DNA from: Streptococcus sp. M334 | GTDB taxonomy: Bacteria; Bacillota; Bacilli; Lactobacillales; Streptococcaceae | Assembly: GCF_000187745.1 (NCBI RefSeq) | Contig: NZ_GL732488.1 | Location: 112,472-176,471 of the forward strand | DNA: 64,000 bases | Reading direction: 5' to 3' | In this document: one piece after another, positions 19,582 to 29,027 of the stretch | How the letters are laid out: every line of letters starts with the position of its first letter | Position numbering within the stretch: the first letter of the stretch is position 1 | Position numbers and translations under genes: made by a program | Notes under the pieces: generated by a model | Seen by the model: only the letters and a program-made list of their open reading frames with translations | The model's database searches: none | Told to the model about the DNA's origin: nothing

Positions 19582-20955
19582 TTATTCGTCAAACATGCTT
19601 CCGATCAAGCCACGGAAACGATCTGCTAATTTCGGTTTATTTTGTGAAGCTTGTTGGAAATCCGCCATTGGTTCTGTAGGAGCCACCGGGTCTACTTCTG
19701 GAGTAGGAGCTGGTTGAACAGGCGTTGATTGTACAAACTGAGCTGTTTTCTGAATCATTCCCCCAAAACTAATTGGTTGATGAGTCAGAGCAACTTCACC
19801 CTTGACTGCTCGTTGAGCCAAAAGATTGACTTCTGTCAATTGTCCAGCGAATTCCGATAGACTAATCACATGCGCAAAGGCTGGATTGCGAATACCAACT
19901 TGGTTTGGAACATAGAGTTTGACACGAACGCCAAAGACTTCTTGAGCCAATTCTACCATACCCGGTAAAATAGCATTTCCACCGATCAAAACAATTCCAC
20001 CAGGAAGATCCAATAAATGTCTTCTCTCCAAGTCTTGTTTGATTTGTTCAAAGATATGCTTGATTCGTGCAGAAATAATCTCTGACAAGTAATTTTCTGT
20101 TACTTCAACAGGTTCTACTTCCCCGATCACTTCAACTTGGAATGTTTCTTTACTTGCGAGAGGAGGATAAGCCTCTCCATAGTTTAATTTCAAACCTTCG
20201 GCTAGTTTCTGTGATGTCTTCAAGACTTTAGAGATATCCTTAGTTACATAATCTCCGCCTTCTTGGAGAATATTGGTGAACTGGAGTTCTTGGTTACGAA
20301 TTGTAGCGACAGTCGTTTGACCTGCCCCCATATCAATCACTGTAGTACCAAATTCACGTTCACCTTCGTTCAAAACTGATTGAACCATTGCTAGTGGTGA
20401 AATGATAACATTTTCAACCTGAACACCTGCACGTTCAACTGTCTTACGCAAATTGTGCAAGATAGTACGAGGGCCTGTATAAAGCAAGCCACGCATTTCA
20501 AGGCGAACCCCCATCATGCCACGTGGGTCACGAATTCCTTGGAAACCATCCACAATAAATTCTTCAGGAATAAAGGTAATGACTTCACGGTCAGGTGTCA
20601 TACTCTTTGTCAAAGCTGATTTGACAACATTTTCAACATCTTGATCCGTAATTTCCTTGGTATCAGATGTTACTGGAATCATCCCTTGAGTTGGTTCTAC
20701 CTGCAGAAGATTTCCAGGCAAGCCGACATTCACTGATTTAATCGAAATGCCTGCCTTTTCTTCTGCTTGGGAAATAGCTGATTTGATAGCAGTTGCTGCT
20801 GCATCAATATCAACAATGATTCCATCCTTTACACCTTTACTTTTGGCATTACTCACGCCAATTACATTTAATTCACCATTTCTCTGCTCGGCTACAAGCA
20901 CCTTAACAGAGCTTGTTCCAATATCTAGACCTGTAAAAAAGCCTTCTCTAGCCAT
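19582..20955 (-). CDS. ftsA: Cell division protein FtsA
   Basis: This 457-residue actin-like protein anchors FtsZ to the membrane. The phosphate-1 motif is in FTGLDIGTSSVKVLV, the second phosphate loop in VIDMGAGQTTVA, and the adenosine loop in IVLIGGNAILPG. The C-terminus is an amphipathic helix (LADRFRGLIGSMFDE). A weak AGAGAGGA precedes the ATG. Confidence 0.97.
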   Translation of the reverse strand: MAREGFFTGLDIGTSSVKVLVAEQRNGELNVIGVSNAKSKGVKDGIIVDIDAAATAIKSAISQAEEKAGISIKSVNVGLPGNLLQVEPTQGMIPVTSDTKEITDQDVENVVKSALTKSMTPDREVITFIPEEFIVDGFQGIRDPRGMMGVRLEMRGLLYTGPRTILHNLRKTVERAGVQVENVIISPLAMVQSVLNEGEREFGTTVIDMGAGQTTVATIRNQELQFTNILQEGGDYVTKDISKVLKTSQKLAEGLKLNYGEAYPPLASKETFQVEVIGEVEPVEVTENYLSEIISARIKHIFEQIKQDLERRHLLDLPGGIVLIGGNAILPGMVELAQEVFGVRVKLYVPNQVGIRNPAFAHVISLSEFAGQLTEVNLLAQRAVKGEVALTHQPISFGGMIQKTAQFVQSTPVQPAPTPEVDPVAPTEPMADFQQASQNKPKLADRFRGLIGSMFDE

Positions 20956-21036
20956 TACATCGCATCCTCTCTATCTTCCAAGTTTCTCACTTCGTAATAT
21001 TCCATAGCTAAACATGGGCATAGCTATTCACAGAAT

Positions 21037-21045
21037 ATTATAACA
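21037..21045 (-). promoter_or_regulatory. Extended -10 promoter of ftsA
   Basis: Minus-strand TGTTATAAT, about 80 bp upstream of ftsA; no clear -35. Two CATAGCTA copies (21003-21010 and 21020-21027) lie in the leader. The rest of the 216 bp gap holds nothing else recognised. Confidence 0.5.
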
Positions 21046-21154
21046 CAAAAAATCTGATTGTGCTTAGTTTTTCCTAAATTTACTAGCCAATTTTTAGTTT
21101 TTCTGTTCAAAAATTCATTCACTGTAAACTTTATCAACAATCTATCTAGTGTAC

Positions 21155-21184
21155 AAAAAGAAAGCTCATTTCTAAGCTTTCTTT
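21155..21184 (-). terminator. Terminator overlapping the end of the TIGR02206-like gene
   Basis: Minus-strand AAAGAAAGCT and AGCTTTCTTT arms followed by TTG. The first arm is the last codons of the gene (encoding KKA) and the stop codon is in the loop. Confidence 0.75.
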
Positions 21185-21876
21185 GCAATCATTTTTTCTG
21201 CTTCTTGTTCTAAAAATAGTTCCAAGATTTTCTTTGTCAACGTAATCGCTGCTGACAAGGCTACAGAAACGATTAAATAATTAGCCACTAAGCCGTGATC
21301 CCCAACCAATGGCGGTTTTGTCAAGAATCCGTAATCTCCACCTGTTACCAAATTGACCACAAAAATCAAGGCATTTAGGGCAAAAGTCATGATAAAAATT
21401 CTCTTCACATCTAGCAATCGTGCATCATACTGTCTCAATAGATAAACCAGTGAGTTCCCCAATAGAGCTAAGTGCCCAAAGATAAAGGATAAAATCGCAA
21501 TATGGGGGAAAGGATAGGCATCTGGCACTGGATAAACAAAGGCCGCTAATGTCCCAAATGTTCCTAGTAATGCAAAATACTGCCTATATTTGGACTGCCC
21601 AGGAAGCAAAAGTACCACAAACATGGCCATACGGCAATGGTAAAAGGGTAAACTTTCTGACAGTGGCATATGATTGACCCAGTACCAACCATAAAGAAGG
21701 ATTAACTGAACTGCCTGTAAAATCTGAAAAAATCGTTGATAACCCTTCTTTTCACGATAACGATAGGCTGTATAAAAGGTCAAGGCTAAGAGTGTAAATA
21801 TACTCACGTACCAAAAAAGGTCAAATTTGGGTGGCTCTGTTGCTTGGGTCGTAAAGAAAATATCCCATAAATTCAT
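21172..21876 (-). CDS. TIGR02206 (YwaF-like) membrane protein
   Basis: This 234-residue protein has about six or seven hydrophobic segments. The conserved-looking core is SLPFYHCRMAMFVVLLLPG and YPFPHIAILSFIFGHLALL, typical of TIGR02206 family proteins of unknown function. The tail after residue 205 is charged (LELFLEQEAEKMIAKK). It is a single-gene unit ending in a terminator that overlaps its stop. Confidence 0.75.
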   Translation of the reverse strand: MNLWDIFFTTQATEPPKFDLFWYVSIFTLLALTFYTAYRYREKKGYQRFFQILQAVQLILLYGWYWVNHMPLSESLPFYHCRMAMFVVLLLPGQSKYRQYFALLGTFGTLAAFVYPVPDAYPFPHIAILSFIFGHLALLGNSLVYLLRQYDARLLDVKRIFIMTFALNALIFVVNLVTGGDYGFLTKPPLVGDHGLVANYLIVSVALSAAITLTKKILELFLEQEAEKMIAKKA

Positions 21877-21966
21877 CTAGTATTCCTCATGATTCAAAAT
21901 TTTCCTGAATATTATTATACCATGCTATTTGTCAAAAATGGATTTAAAAATACGATAATCATCTTC

Positions 21967-22578
21967 TTAGTCAAGATATTGCTCCCTCTGACCTTGATAA
22001 ACCTGCCAAAGAATCTCTATTTGCTCCTTGGTAATGCGTTTTTCAGATAAGGCTGGCAGTTGATCAATGGCAAAAAATTGAAGGTCTGCAATTTCTTGAT
22101 TTTCTTGGAATTGTCCATCGAGAAACTTACATTCAAAAACAAACTTTGCATATTGTTTACTCTGTAGTTGGAAACGATTGGTATCAAAAACAGCTAGTAG
22201 TCGTTCAACTTTGGCTTTAAAACCGGTTTCTTCTTCAATTTCCTTGAGAATATTTTCAGTTGATGAATAACCGACCTCGCCAAAGCCACCTGGCAAAGCC
22301 CAATCATTCTCTCCTTGTCCCCTAACCAGACAAATTTTTTCATCCTCAACTATCCAAGCACGGACGTCCATTAAAGGAGTCGCATAAGCGGAGGTCGGTT
22401 TCAAGAGTTCTGCCACTTCGTCTGCATCAAGGTCTGATGCCTGATTCAACATTTCAGATAAAAGGCCTCGCAAGTCTTCGTAGCGCTCACGGTCGAAAGG
22501 ATCTTTTGTAAAGGTTAATCCAGTATCTGTAAGGGCAATCATTCTTTGAAGATACTTGGCAAAATCACTAGCATTCAT
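21967..22578 (-). CDS. Nudix hydrolase
   Basis: This 203-residue protein has a Nudix box GGFGEVGYSSTENILKEIEE (ending ETGF), with Lys in place of the usual Arg before the EIEEETG core; the metal-binding glutamates remain. The N-terminal 60 residues form a separate helical segment seen in a subgroup of Nudix proteins acting on nucleotide-sugar or ADP-ribose-like substrates, but the substrate cannot be assigned. Its start overlaps the end of murF by 11 bp. Confidence 0.87.
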   Translation of the reverse strand: MNASDFAKYLQRMIALTDTGLTFTKDPFDRERYEDLRGLLSEMLNQASDLDADEVAELLKPTSAYATPLMDVRAWIVEDEKICLVRGQGENDWALPGGFGEVGYSSTENILKEIEEETGFKAKVERLLAVFDTNRFQLQSKQYAKFVFECKFLDGQFQENQEIADLQFFAIDQLPALSEKRITKEQIEILWQVYQGQREQYLD

Positions 22579-23938
22579 TTTCTAAACTTTCTACCAACTT
22601 AGCTAGATTCATAGAGTTAGAACCTTTGAGCAGGATTTGGTCATTGATTCCAAGACTTTCCTTTACCTGCTTGACTAAGTCTTCAAATTGGTCTTGGTCT
22701 TCTGTTTTCTTGAAGTAGTAAACGTGGCCAATTGGGAACATTTGACTGGCCAGTTGAGCTAATTCAGCAATGTCTTCTCCGTAGAAAATCACGGTATCAA
22801 GTACATCTGGTGAGAGGCTCAAAATCATCTGGTTATGGAGTTGAACAGACTGGTCACCGAGTTCCTTCATATCCGCCAAGACTGCAATTTTCTTGCCACC
22901 TTCATTGGCTGGAATAGCAGAGAAAGTCTCTAAAATCAATTTCATAGCAGTCGGATTGGCATTGTAAACATCTGACAGAATGTCTGCTCCATTGGCTGCT
23001 TTCTTCCACTCGGTACGGTTACGTGTCAATTCAAGATGTTGGAAGGCTTGACGAATTTGCTCCTCTGAAACTCCTTCTTGTAGGGCAACATAGGATGCAA
23101 TCATAGCATTGGTGGCATTGTACTTACCAGTCACTGGTAAATCAAGAGCTTGTTCCAAGAAATTAGCCTTAAAGGTCAGACTATCCTTGCGCTCAACCAG
23201 GTCTATAATTTCCAACTCTGCCCCTTGCCCAAAACGGACTACCTTTTTATCAGTTGGCAAGTAGTCCTCTACAATAGGGTCAGCTGGCGCCAAAAGTAAA
23301 GAACCTGAAGCCATGCCATCAGCAATTTGCATTTTTCCTTTAGCAATCTCAGAACGGTCTTTGAAAAAGGCCAAATGGGCTTCTCCAACCAAGGTCACAA
23401 TGGCTGTCTTTGGATGAGCCAATTCAGACAAGAGATGAATATCTCCCAAGTGATCCTGCCCCATCTCCAAGACCAACTTTTCTGTTCCTTCAGGCATGTG
23501 GAGAACTGTGTAGGGAAGGCCAATCTCGTTATTGTAGTTGCCTTGTGTTTTGTATGTTTTGTAGCTTGTTGATAGCAAGTGCGCTAACATATCCTTGGTC
23601 GTTGTCTTGCCATTTGAACCCGTAACAGCAAAGACATCAACAGCTGTTTTCTCAAGATAGTAGGCAGCTAGTGATTGAAAGGCAGTCAATACGTCATCTA
23701 CTAAAATGTAGGGATGGTTTGCAATTTCTTTCTCAGACAGAGTTACTGCGGCGCCATTTTCAAAAGCTGTTTCGATAAAGTCATGGCCATCACGCGCACC
23801 TTTTAGGGGCACAAATAAGTCCCCTGCAGCAATCAAACGACTATCAAATTCCGCCTTAACTAGTGGACTATCTGGATAAATTGTCACATCATTTTTAGCC
23901 CCTACAACTTGGGCCACTTCATGGATTGTTAATTTCAT
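22568..23938 (-). CDS. murF: UDP-MurNAc-tripeptide D-alanyl-D-alanine ligase
   Basis: This 456-residue Mur ligase adds D-Ala-D-Ala to UDP-MurNAc-tripeptide in the cytoplasm. The ATP loop is VTGSNGKTTTKDML, and the later ELTRNRTEW segment is typical of MurF. It lies downstream of ddl, which makes its D-Ala-D-Ala substrate. AAAGGAG precedes the ATG and directly follows the T-run of a long hairpin. Confidence 0.97.
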   Translation of the reverse strand: MKLTIHEVAQVVGAKNDVTIYPDSPLVKAEFDSRLIAAGDLFVPLKGARDGHDFIETAFENGAAVTLSEKEIANHPYILVDDVLTAFQSLAAYYLEKTAVDVFAVTGSNGKTTTKDMLAHLLSTSYKTYKTQGNYNNEIGLPYTVLHMPEGTEKLVLEMGQDHLGDIHLLSELAHPKTAIVTLVGEAHLAFFKDRSEIAKGKMQIADGMASGSLLLAPADPIVEDYLPTDKKVVRFGQGAELEIIDLVERKDSLTFKANFLEQALDLPVTGKYNATNAMIASYVALQEGVSEEQIRQAFQHLELTRNRTEWKKAANGADILSDVYNANPTAMKLILETFSAIPANEGGKKIAVLADMKELGDQSVQLHNQMILSLSPDVLDTVIFYGEDIAELAQLASQMFPIGHVYYFKKTEDQDQFEDLVKQVKESLGINDQILLKGSNSMNLAKLVESLENEC

Positions 23939-23950
23939 TTCTACTCCTTT

Positions 23951-24010
23951 AAAAAGGGTCGGAGCCCGAGAACTCTAGTCACCTTGCAGTGATGGTTCTG
24001 GCTCCTACCC
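23951..24010 (-). terminator. Long terminator-like hairpin between ddl and murF
   Basis: On the minus strand GGGTAGGAGCCAGAAC pairs with GTTCTCGGGCTCCGACCC with a few bulges; a smaller ATCACTGCAAGGTGAC hairpin fills the loop. TTTTT (23951-23955) follows and abuts the murF ribosome site. It could end ddl transcription or attenuate murF. Confidence 0.7.
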
Positions 24011-24022
24011 CTTCTTTCATTT

Positions 24023-25066
24023 TTATAGCAAATGCGCTTCGCGCTTGTCAAAACTTTCCTTGGCAAGGTCCACCAAACGCTCGATTAGATCTGGGTAGCT
24101 GATTCCCATATTGTCCCAAAGCAGTGGGTACATAGACCACTGGGTGAAACCTGGCATGGTATTGAGTTCATTCAAGAAAATCTCTCCCTTATCTGTATAG
24201 AAGAAATCACAACGAGAGAGACCGAGGCCACCAATGGCACGAAAGGCTGTTTCTGCATTTTGACGCATGACAGCTACCACGTCATCACTGATTTTAGCTG
24301 GGATATCCATGGTAATCTTGTTGTCAATATACTTGGCATCGTAGTCATAAAAGGCAACATCCTTGACTACTTCTCCTGGTAGCGTACTCTTGACATCGTA
24401 GTTGCCCAAGAGACCAACCTCGATTTCACGAGCATTTACCCCTTGCTCTACCAAGACACGGCTGTCATATTGGAAGGCAAGTTTCAAGGCTTGACGGAGT
24501 TCTTCTTGATTTTCAGACTTAGAAATACCGACACTAGAACCCATGTTTGATGGTTTTGTGAAGACTGGATAAGTCAATTTTTCTTCAACTTCGGCAATTT
24601 TAGCAGTCACATCATCACCTTCGACGATGGCCACATAGGGAACTTGGGCAATCCCGACAGATTCTAGAACACGCTTGGTGGTGATTTTATCCATGGCAAG
24701 ACTTGATGACAAGATGTTGCAACCAACATAAGGCATTTTCAAAACTTCAAGGAAACCTTGAACAGAGCCATCTTCTCCCATCGGACCGTGAAGGACTGGA
24801 AAGACTACTGCTCCTTCTTCGTAGATGGCACTTGGTGCAACTTTCTTATCCCAAGCAATGGTTTCATTGGTCATGAGACGATCCTCTTGACCTGGAGTCT
24901 GGCTAAATTCTTGCGTTTTAATAAAGTCACCCGACTGGCTGATGAAGAAAGTCTTGACTGTGAAACGGTCGTAGTTGACCGCACGCATCACACTCTCAGC
25001 TGAAAGAACAGAGACTTCACGCTCTGCACTACGTCCACCGTATAAAAGAATAATCGTTTGTTTCAT
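24023..25066 (-). CDS. ddl: D-alanine--D-alanine ligase
   Basis: This 347-residue ATP-grasp ligase makes D-Ala-D-Ala. The start at 25066 ([19 protein letters not shown]) matches the family start; the longer open frame includes the promoter. The ATP-binding [13 protein letters not shown] and the active-site [11 protein letters not shown] are intact. Tyr follows in SMYPLLW, as in D-Ala ligases rather than D-lactate ligases. Confidence 0.97.
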   Translation of the reverse strand: MKQTIILLYGGRSAEREVSVLSAESVMRAVNYDRFTVKTFFISQSGDFIKTQEFSQTPGQEDRLMTNETIAWDKKVAPSAIYEEGAVVFPVLHGPMGEDGSVQGFLEVLKMPYVGCNILSSSLAMDKITTKRVLESVGIAQVPYVAIVEGDDVTAKIAEVEEKLTYPVFTKPSNMGSSVGISKSENQEELRQALKLAFQYDSRVLVEQGVNAREIEVGLLGNYDVKSTLPGEVVKDVAFYDYDAKYIDNKITMDIPAKISDDVVAVMRQNAETAFRAIGGLGLSRCDFFYTDKGEIFLNELNTMPGFTQWSMYPLLWDNMGISYPDLIERLVDLAKESFDKREAHLL

Positions 25067-25103
25067 ATTATTTGTTCCAATTCTAATAGAATACTCGTTC
25101 TTT

Positions 25104-25132
25104 AGTATATCATATTTGCTTCTTTTTTGAAA
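25104..25132 (-). promoter_or_regulatory. Probable ddl promoter
   Basis: Minus-strand TATACT (25104-25109) with a TGA extension and a weak TTTCAA -35 (25127-25132) at 17 bp. Confidence 0.5.
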
Positions 25133-25240
25133 CTTGAACCTGATACTGGTCTTCAATAAATCTAAAAAGAGACCGATAAAACAACTGTCGATCTCCGTGA
25201 TTTTTGTATAAATGAATTGAGTGTGTTAATTTGTCTAGAC

Positions 25241-25837
25241 TTACAACTCTGTTCGATTTTCAATGGCTCGCAAGAGTGTCACTTCGTCCGCATACTCAAT
25301 GTCCGCTCCGACAGCGAGACCTCGTGCTAGACGCGTAACCTTGATACCAGCTGGCTTGAGCAAACGAGAAAGATACATGGATGTCGCTTCACCATCTGCT
25401 GTGGCATTGGTTGCTACGATTACCTCTGAAACTTCACTATCCATCAGACGAGTCATGAGGCTCTTGAGATTGATATCGTCCGGACTGATACCATTCATGG
25501 GAGAAATAAGACCATGTAAAACATGATAGAGTCCATGGTATTCTTGAATGTTCTCCATGGCTGCCACATCGCGACTATCCTCTAGCACCAAAATCGTTGT
25601 CTGGTCACGACTTGGATCGGTACAGATAGAGCAAGGATCGTCATCAGTCAGGCGACCGCAGATGGAACAGTAGGTCAGCTCTCTCTTAGCAGAAAGGAGA
25701 TTTTTAGCAAATTCATTGACATCGTCATCAGACATTCCAATAGTATAGAAGGCCAGACGGGTAGCCGTCTTAATCCCGATACCCGGTAACTTAGAATAAC
25801 TGTCAATTAGCTTGGCAATAGGTGTTGGATAAAGCAT
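25241..25837 (-). CDS. recR: Recombination mediator RecR
   Basis: This 198-residue protein loads RecA with RecO at gaps. It has a helix-hairpin-helix segment ([21 protein letters not shown]), a zinc finger [16 protein letters not shown] and a Toprim domain ([16 protein letters not shown]). It starts 10 bp after pbp2b. Confidence 0.97.
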   Translation of the reverse strand: MLYPTPIAKLIDSYSKLPGIGIKTATRLAFYTIGMSDDDVNEFAKNLLSAKRELTYCSICGRLTDDDPCSICTDPSRDQTTILVLEDSRDVAAMENIQEYHGLYHVLHGLISPMNGISPDDINLKSLMTRLMDSEVSEVIVATNATADGEATSMYLSRLLKPAGIKVTRLARGLAVGADIEYADEVTLLRAIENRTEL

Positions 25838-25847
25838 ATGTTCCTTT

Positions 25848-27890
25848 CTAATTCATTGGATGATGTTGGTTATAGAGGTTGATAATATCGCGCGCAATGG
25901 AAGGTCCGACACCATTTGACAAATTTGTGTTATGCGGGAAGACAACAGCTACAGCGATTTGAGGATTATCTGATGGTGCATAGGCCACAGCATTGGTATT
26001 GTTAGCTTTTTGACCTCCCGCAACATAACTTTCGGCAGTACCTGTTTTACCACTAATGGATACAGCTGCACCATTTGAAAAGGCACGACCAGTTGTCAAA
26101 GCACTACCACCATGTGAAACTTGATAAAATCCTTGTTGCAGAATAGACATATCTGACTCTGAGATATTAATCTTATTCATTTCTTTGCTAGTCGTCTCTT
26201 GAAGCAGATTGCCTAAGCCACCTTGTTCATTATTTCCATAAATTCCCTCAACAATGTGAGGTGCAATCCGAACACCATTGTTGGCAATGGTTCCAACATA
26301 CTGAGCCAATTGCATAGGAGTATAGTTATCAAACTGACCAAAAGCATTGGTAATGTAATTAGCAAAATTATACTCTTTTGGTATAAAACCAGTTGACTCA
26401 TCTGGAAGGTCAATGCCTGTTGAGGCTCCAAGGCCATATTCCGCAAATGTCGAACGAAGTTTCCCCATGGCGGATTCTAAATTGTTAGTTAAAACAAACA
26501 TATTGGGTTGATAGGTCTGACCCATAATGCCCAAAGCCGTTTGAACCATATAGGCATTAGAAGAATACTCCAAGGCTTCCACCGCTGTAATCGGGAATGA
26601 ACCGTAGGCCTGAGTGTACCAAGAATTAATCGGAGCTGAACCTTGGAAGACAATCGGTTGGTCTGTCAAGGTCAGGTTCCCTGACAAGACTCCATTTTCC
26701 CAACCTGAGCTGATGGTAGCGGCCTTAACTACTGACCCTGGCACAAACACGTCGGTGACTGTCCCTAAGGAATCTGAACTCAATTTACCTGACTCAGTAT
26801 CATGCTTGATCCCAGACATGGCAAGGACGGCTCCTGTTTTAGGATTAAGTGCTACTGCATACACTCCTTCAGAATATCTAGCTCCTCCGTTACCTAGCTC
26901 CGAATTAAAATAACTCTTAAGCAGATCATCCACTCCATTTTGGAAAGCTAGGTCAATCGTTAGTTTGATGTTGTTCCCTTTGCTTCCTTCCTCTACATTT
27001 TCAACACTTTCCATGTTGCCATGTTTATCAAGATGTACTTCTTTAACAGAACGTTTTCCCTGTAGTACTTCTTCGTACTGCTTTTCAAGATACGAAGTCC
27101 CCACTCGGTCATTCAGAGAGTAGCCTTTTTTCAAATAAGCATCCACTTCCTCTGCTGGAAGACCTGATTTTTCACTTGATACACTACCTACAATTGAAGA
27201 CAAAGAAGTGTCTAGGACTTTTCTATCCCATGAAGTAGAAATGCTAATTCCTGGTAAGTCTTTGGATGCCGAAGCGACAAGAGCAACTTGTGTGTCATCT
27301 AAAGAATCCGTTACGATTGTTCCTGTAGCAAAATTTTCAACAGTATTTAGCTGACTAAATAAATAAATTTCTTTTTTCTGATCATCCGTATAGTTGAGCT
27401 GACTCACATCAACACTTTCCACCGCATTGTTGTAGAGAGTTGCTTCCGAAAGAAGATTTCCATCCGAATCCAAACGCTTATCACGTGGCAAAGCATCGAC
27501 TATTTTTTTATAAATTTCTTGGTCAGCCAAGTAATAATCAGCAATCTGACGGTCTGTAAGATTAGGAGAGCTGACATTCACATAAGTAAGAAGTTTTTTT
27601 GCAGTCTCTTTGAGTTCAGCTGCCGTCATCTTGTTAGTCCTTGTAAAAGACACAACTTGCTTGATGGTATTTTCAACAAGAGGTTTCCCCGTTGCATCGT
27701 AGATTTGTCCTCGAGCCGAACTAGTTGTCACTCTCGTTTGACTTGCTGATGCTAATTTCGTTTCGTAAAAGTCTTTATTTAATACCTGCATATAAAGAAG
27801 ACGACCAATAATCGTCATAAAAAGCAAGATAACTATTCCAAATAGTAGATTAAGCCGAATCGGAATCGAATGACTATTAAATTTTCTCAT
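25848..27890 (-). CDS. pbp2b: Penicillin-binding protein 2B (transpeptidase)
   Basis: This 680-residue class B PBP cross-links peptidoglycan in peripheral growth. It has a short cytoplasmic tail, one membrane segment (about residues 12-35), a dimerisation domain and a transpeptidase domain with S386-V-V-K389, S443-S-N445 and K615-T-G617. The start at 27890 ([10 protein letters not shown]) gives pneumococcal numbering. Residue 446 is Ala where susceptible pneumococci have Thr, and residue 476 is Gly where they have Glu. Many other changes from the R6 sequence, as I recall it, show that this is a divergent or mosaic allele. Ala619 is unchanged. Confidence 0.96.
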   Translation of the reverse strand: MRKFNSHSIPIRLNLLFGIVILLFMTIIGRLLYMQVLNKDFYETKLASASQTRVTTSSARGQIYDATGKPLVENTIKQVVSFTRTNKMTAAELKETAKKLLTYVNVSSPNLTDRQIADYYLADQEIYKKIVDALPRDKRLDSDGNLLSEATLYNNAVESVDVSQLNYTDDQKKEIYLFSQLNTVENFATGTIVTDSLDDTQVALVASASKDLPGISISTSWDRKVLDTSLSSIVGSVSSEKSGLPAEEVDAYLKKGYSLNDRVGTSYLEKQYEEVLQGKRSVKEVHLDKHGNMESVENVEEGSKGNNIKLTIDLAFQNGVDDLLKSYFNSELGNGGARYSEGVYAVALNPKTGAVLAMSGIKHDTESGKLSSDSLGTVTDVFVPGSVVKAATISSGWENGVLSGNLTLTDQPIVFQGSAPINSWYTQAYGSFPITAVEALEYSSNAYMVQTALGIMGQTYQPNMFVLTNNLESAMGKLRSTFAEYGLGASTGIDLPDESTGFIPKEYNFANYITNAFGQFDNYTPMQLAQYVGTIANNGVRIAPHIVEGIYGNNEQGGLGNLLQETTSKEMNKINISESDMSILQQGFYQVSHGGSALTTGRAFSNGAAVSISGKTGTAESYVAGGQKANNTNAVAYAPSDNPQIAVAVVFPHNTNLSNGVGPSIARDIINLYNQHHPMN

Positions 27891-27979
27891 ACAACCATGT
27901 CTCATTTCTAGAAAAATTTCCATCTTCTATCCCATTTTCACTAAAAAATATAAAACTTGAAAGAAGATTATTACTCTTC

Positions 27980-27988
27980 ATTGTATCA
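27980..27988 (-). promoter_or_regulatory. Possible pbp2b promoter
   Basis: Minus-strand TGATACAAT (extended -10), about 90 bp upstream of pbp2b; the -35 is weak. Confidence 0.4.
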
Positions 27989-28076
27989 TATTTTAAGGAG
28001 AAACTCTTAGAAAAATCGATACCTTTTTTTGACTTTTAATTGAAAATGGCTTTTTATGTTTTTATCTATTCTTCTA

Positions 28077-28085
28077 TGATATAAT
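28077..28085 (+). promoter_or_regulatory. nanR promoter
   Basis: Plus-strand TGATATAAT extended -10 (TATAAT at 28080-28085), 60 bp before the nanR ATG; no good -35. Confidence 0.5.
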
Positions 28086-28144
28086 GATAATAATAGTTAG
28101 GGAATTGTCAACTTCTAAGCGGTTGACTCATGAAAAGGAGCCCC

Positions 28145-28996
28145 ATGAATAAGCCAGACATTGCATCCATTATCGATCTTCATTTTGAAGCACTAACAGA
28201 TTTAGAGCAAGAAATTGCTCGCTATTTCTTACAGGTCGATACGATACAGGATGATTTATCATCACAAAACGTAGCTCAGAAACTTCATATTTCCCAAGCT
28301 GCCCTAACTCGTTTTGCTAAAAAGTGTGGTTTTACTGGCTATAGAGAATTTATTTTTCAATACCAACATCAAATCGATAACCAAAATCTTCAGCTATCGA
28401 CCCAAAATCCTCTTATCCAAGGCGTTCTCAGAAGCTATAGCAATATGCGAGAGCAAACTCAGGAATTAATTAATGAAAATCAAATTGAACGAATAGCTAA
28501 TATGATAGAAGATGCTGAAAGAGTCTATTTTTTTGGCACCGGAAGCTCTGGCCTTGTCGCTCGTGAGATGAAATTACGCTTTATGCGTTTAGGAGTGGTC
28601 TGTGAAGCTATAACCGATCAAGATGGCTTTGCTTGGACTACTAGTATCATGGATGACAATTGCTTGGTTCTAGGTTTTTCACTATCTGGATCTACTCAAT
28701 CTATTCTGGACAGCTTGTTAGATGCTAAAGAAATGGGGGCAAAAACAGTCCTCTTTACCAGCGTACCAAACAAAGAAAACCAACTGTATACTGAAACTGT
28801 ACTGGTTGCTAGTCACAATCAATCATCCTATATTCAGCGTATCTCCTCTCAACTTCCAATGCTTTTTTGGGTTGATTTGATCTATGCTTACTTTTTAGAA
28901 ATCAATCGAGAAAATAAAGAGAGAATATTTAATAGCTACTGGGAAAATAAAAAACTCAACGGCTATCGAAGACAAAGAAGAATTAGAAAATCCTAG
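28145..28996 (+). CDS. nanR: RpiR-family sialic acid regulator NanR
   Basis: This 283-residue regulator has an N-terminal HTH (about residues 20-75, with SSQNVAQKLHISQAALTRFAKK as the recognition region, of which the core is HISQAALTRFAKK) and a C-terminal SIS sugar-phosphate domain (VYFFGTGSSGLVAREM). The ATG at 28145 has AAAGGAG; an ATG at 28130 precedes it. It faces the nan genes and shares a terminator hairpin with the ROK kinase. In pneumococcus the gene at this position activates the nan genes; the effector is probably ManNAc-6-P, by family knowledge. Confidence 0.9.
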   Translation: MNKPDIASIIDLHFEALTDLEQEIARYFLQVDTIQDDLSSQNVAQKLHISQAALTRFAKKCGFTGYREFIFQYQHQIDNQNLQLSTQNPLIQGVLRSYSNMREQTQELINENQIERIANMIEDAERVYFFGTGSSGLVAREMKLRFMRLGVVCEAITDQDGFAWTTSIMDDNCLVLGFSLSGSTQSILDSLLDAKEMGAKTVLFTSVPNKENQLYTETVLVASHNQSSYIQRISSQLPMLFWVDLIYAYFLEINRENKERIFNSYWENKKLNGYRRQRRIRKS

Positions 28997-29027
28997 TTTG
29001 GCATTGCCAAACTAGGATTGTTTTGTT
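28989..29027. terminator. Bidirectional terminator of nanR and the ROK kinase
   Basis: AATCCTAGTTTGGC-ATT-GCCAAACTAGGATT is a perfect 14 bp stem. It contains the last codon and stop of nanR and the stop of the convergent kinase gene. Confidence 0.9.
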
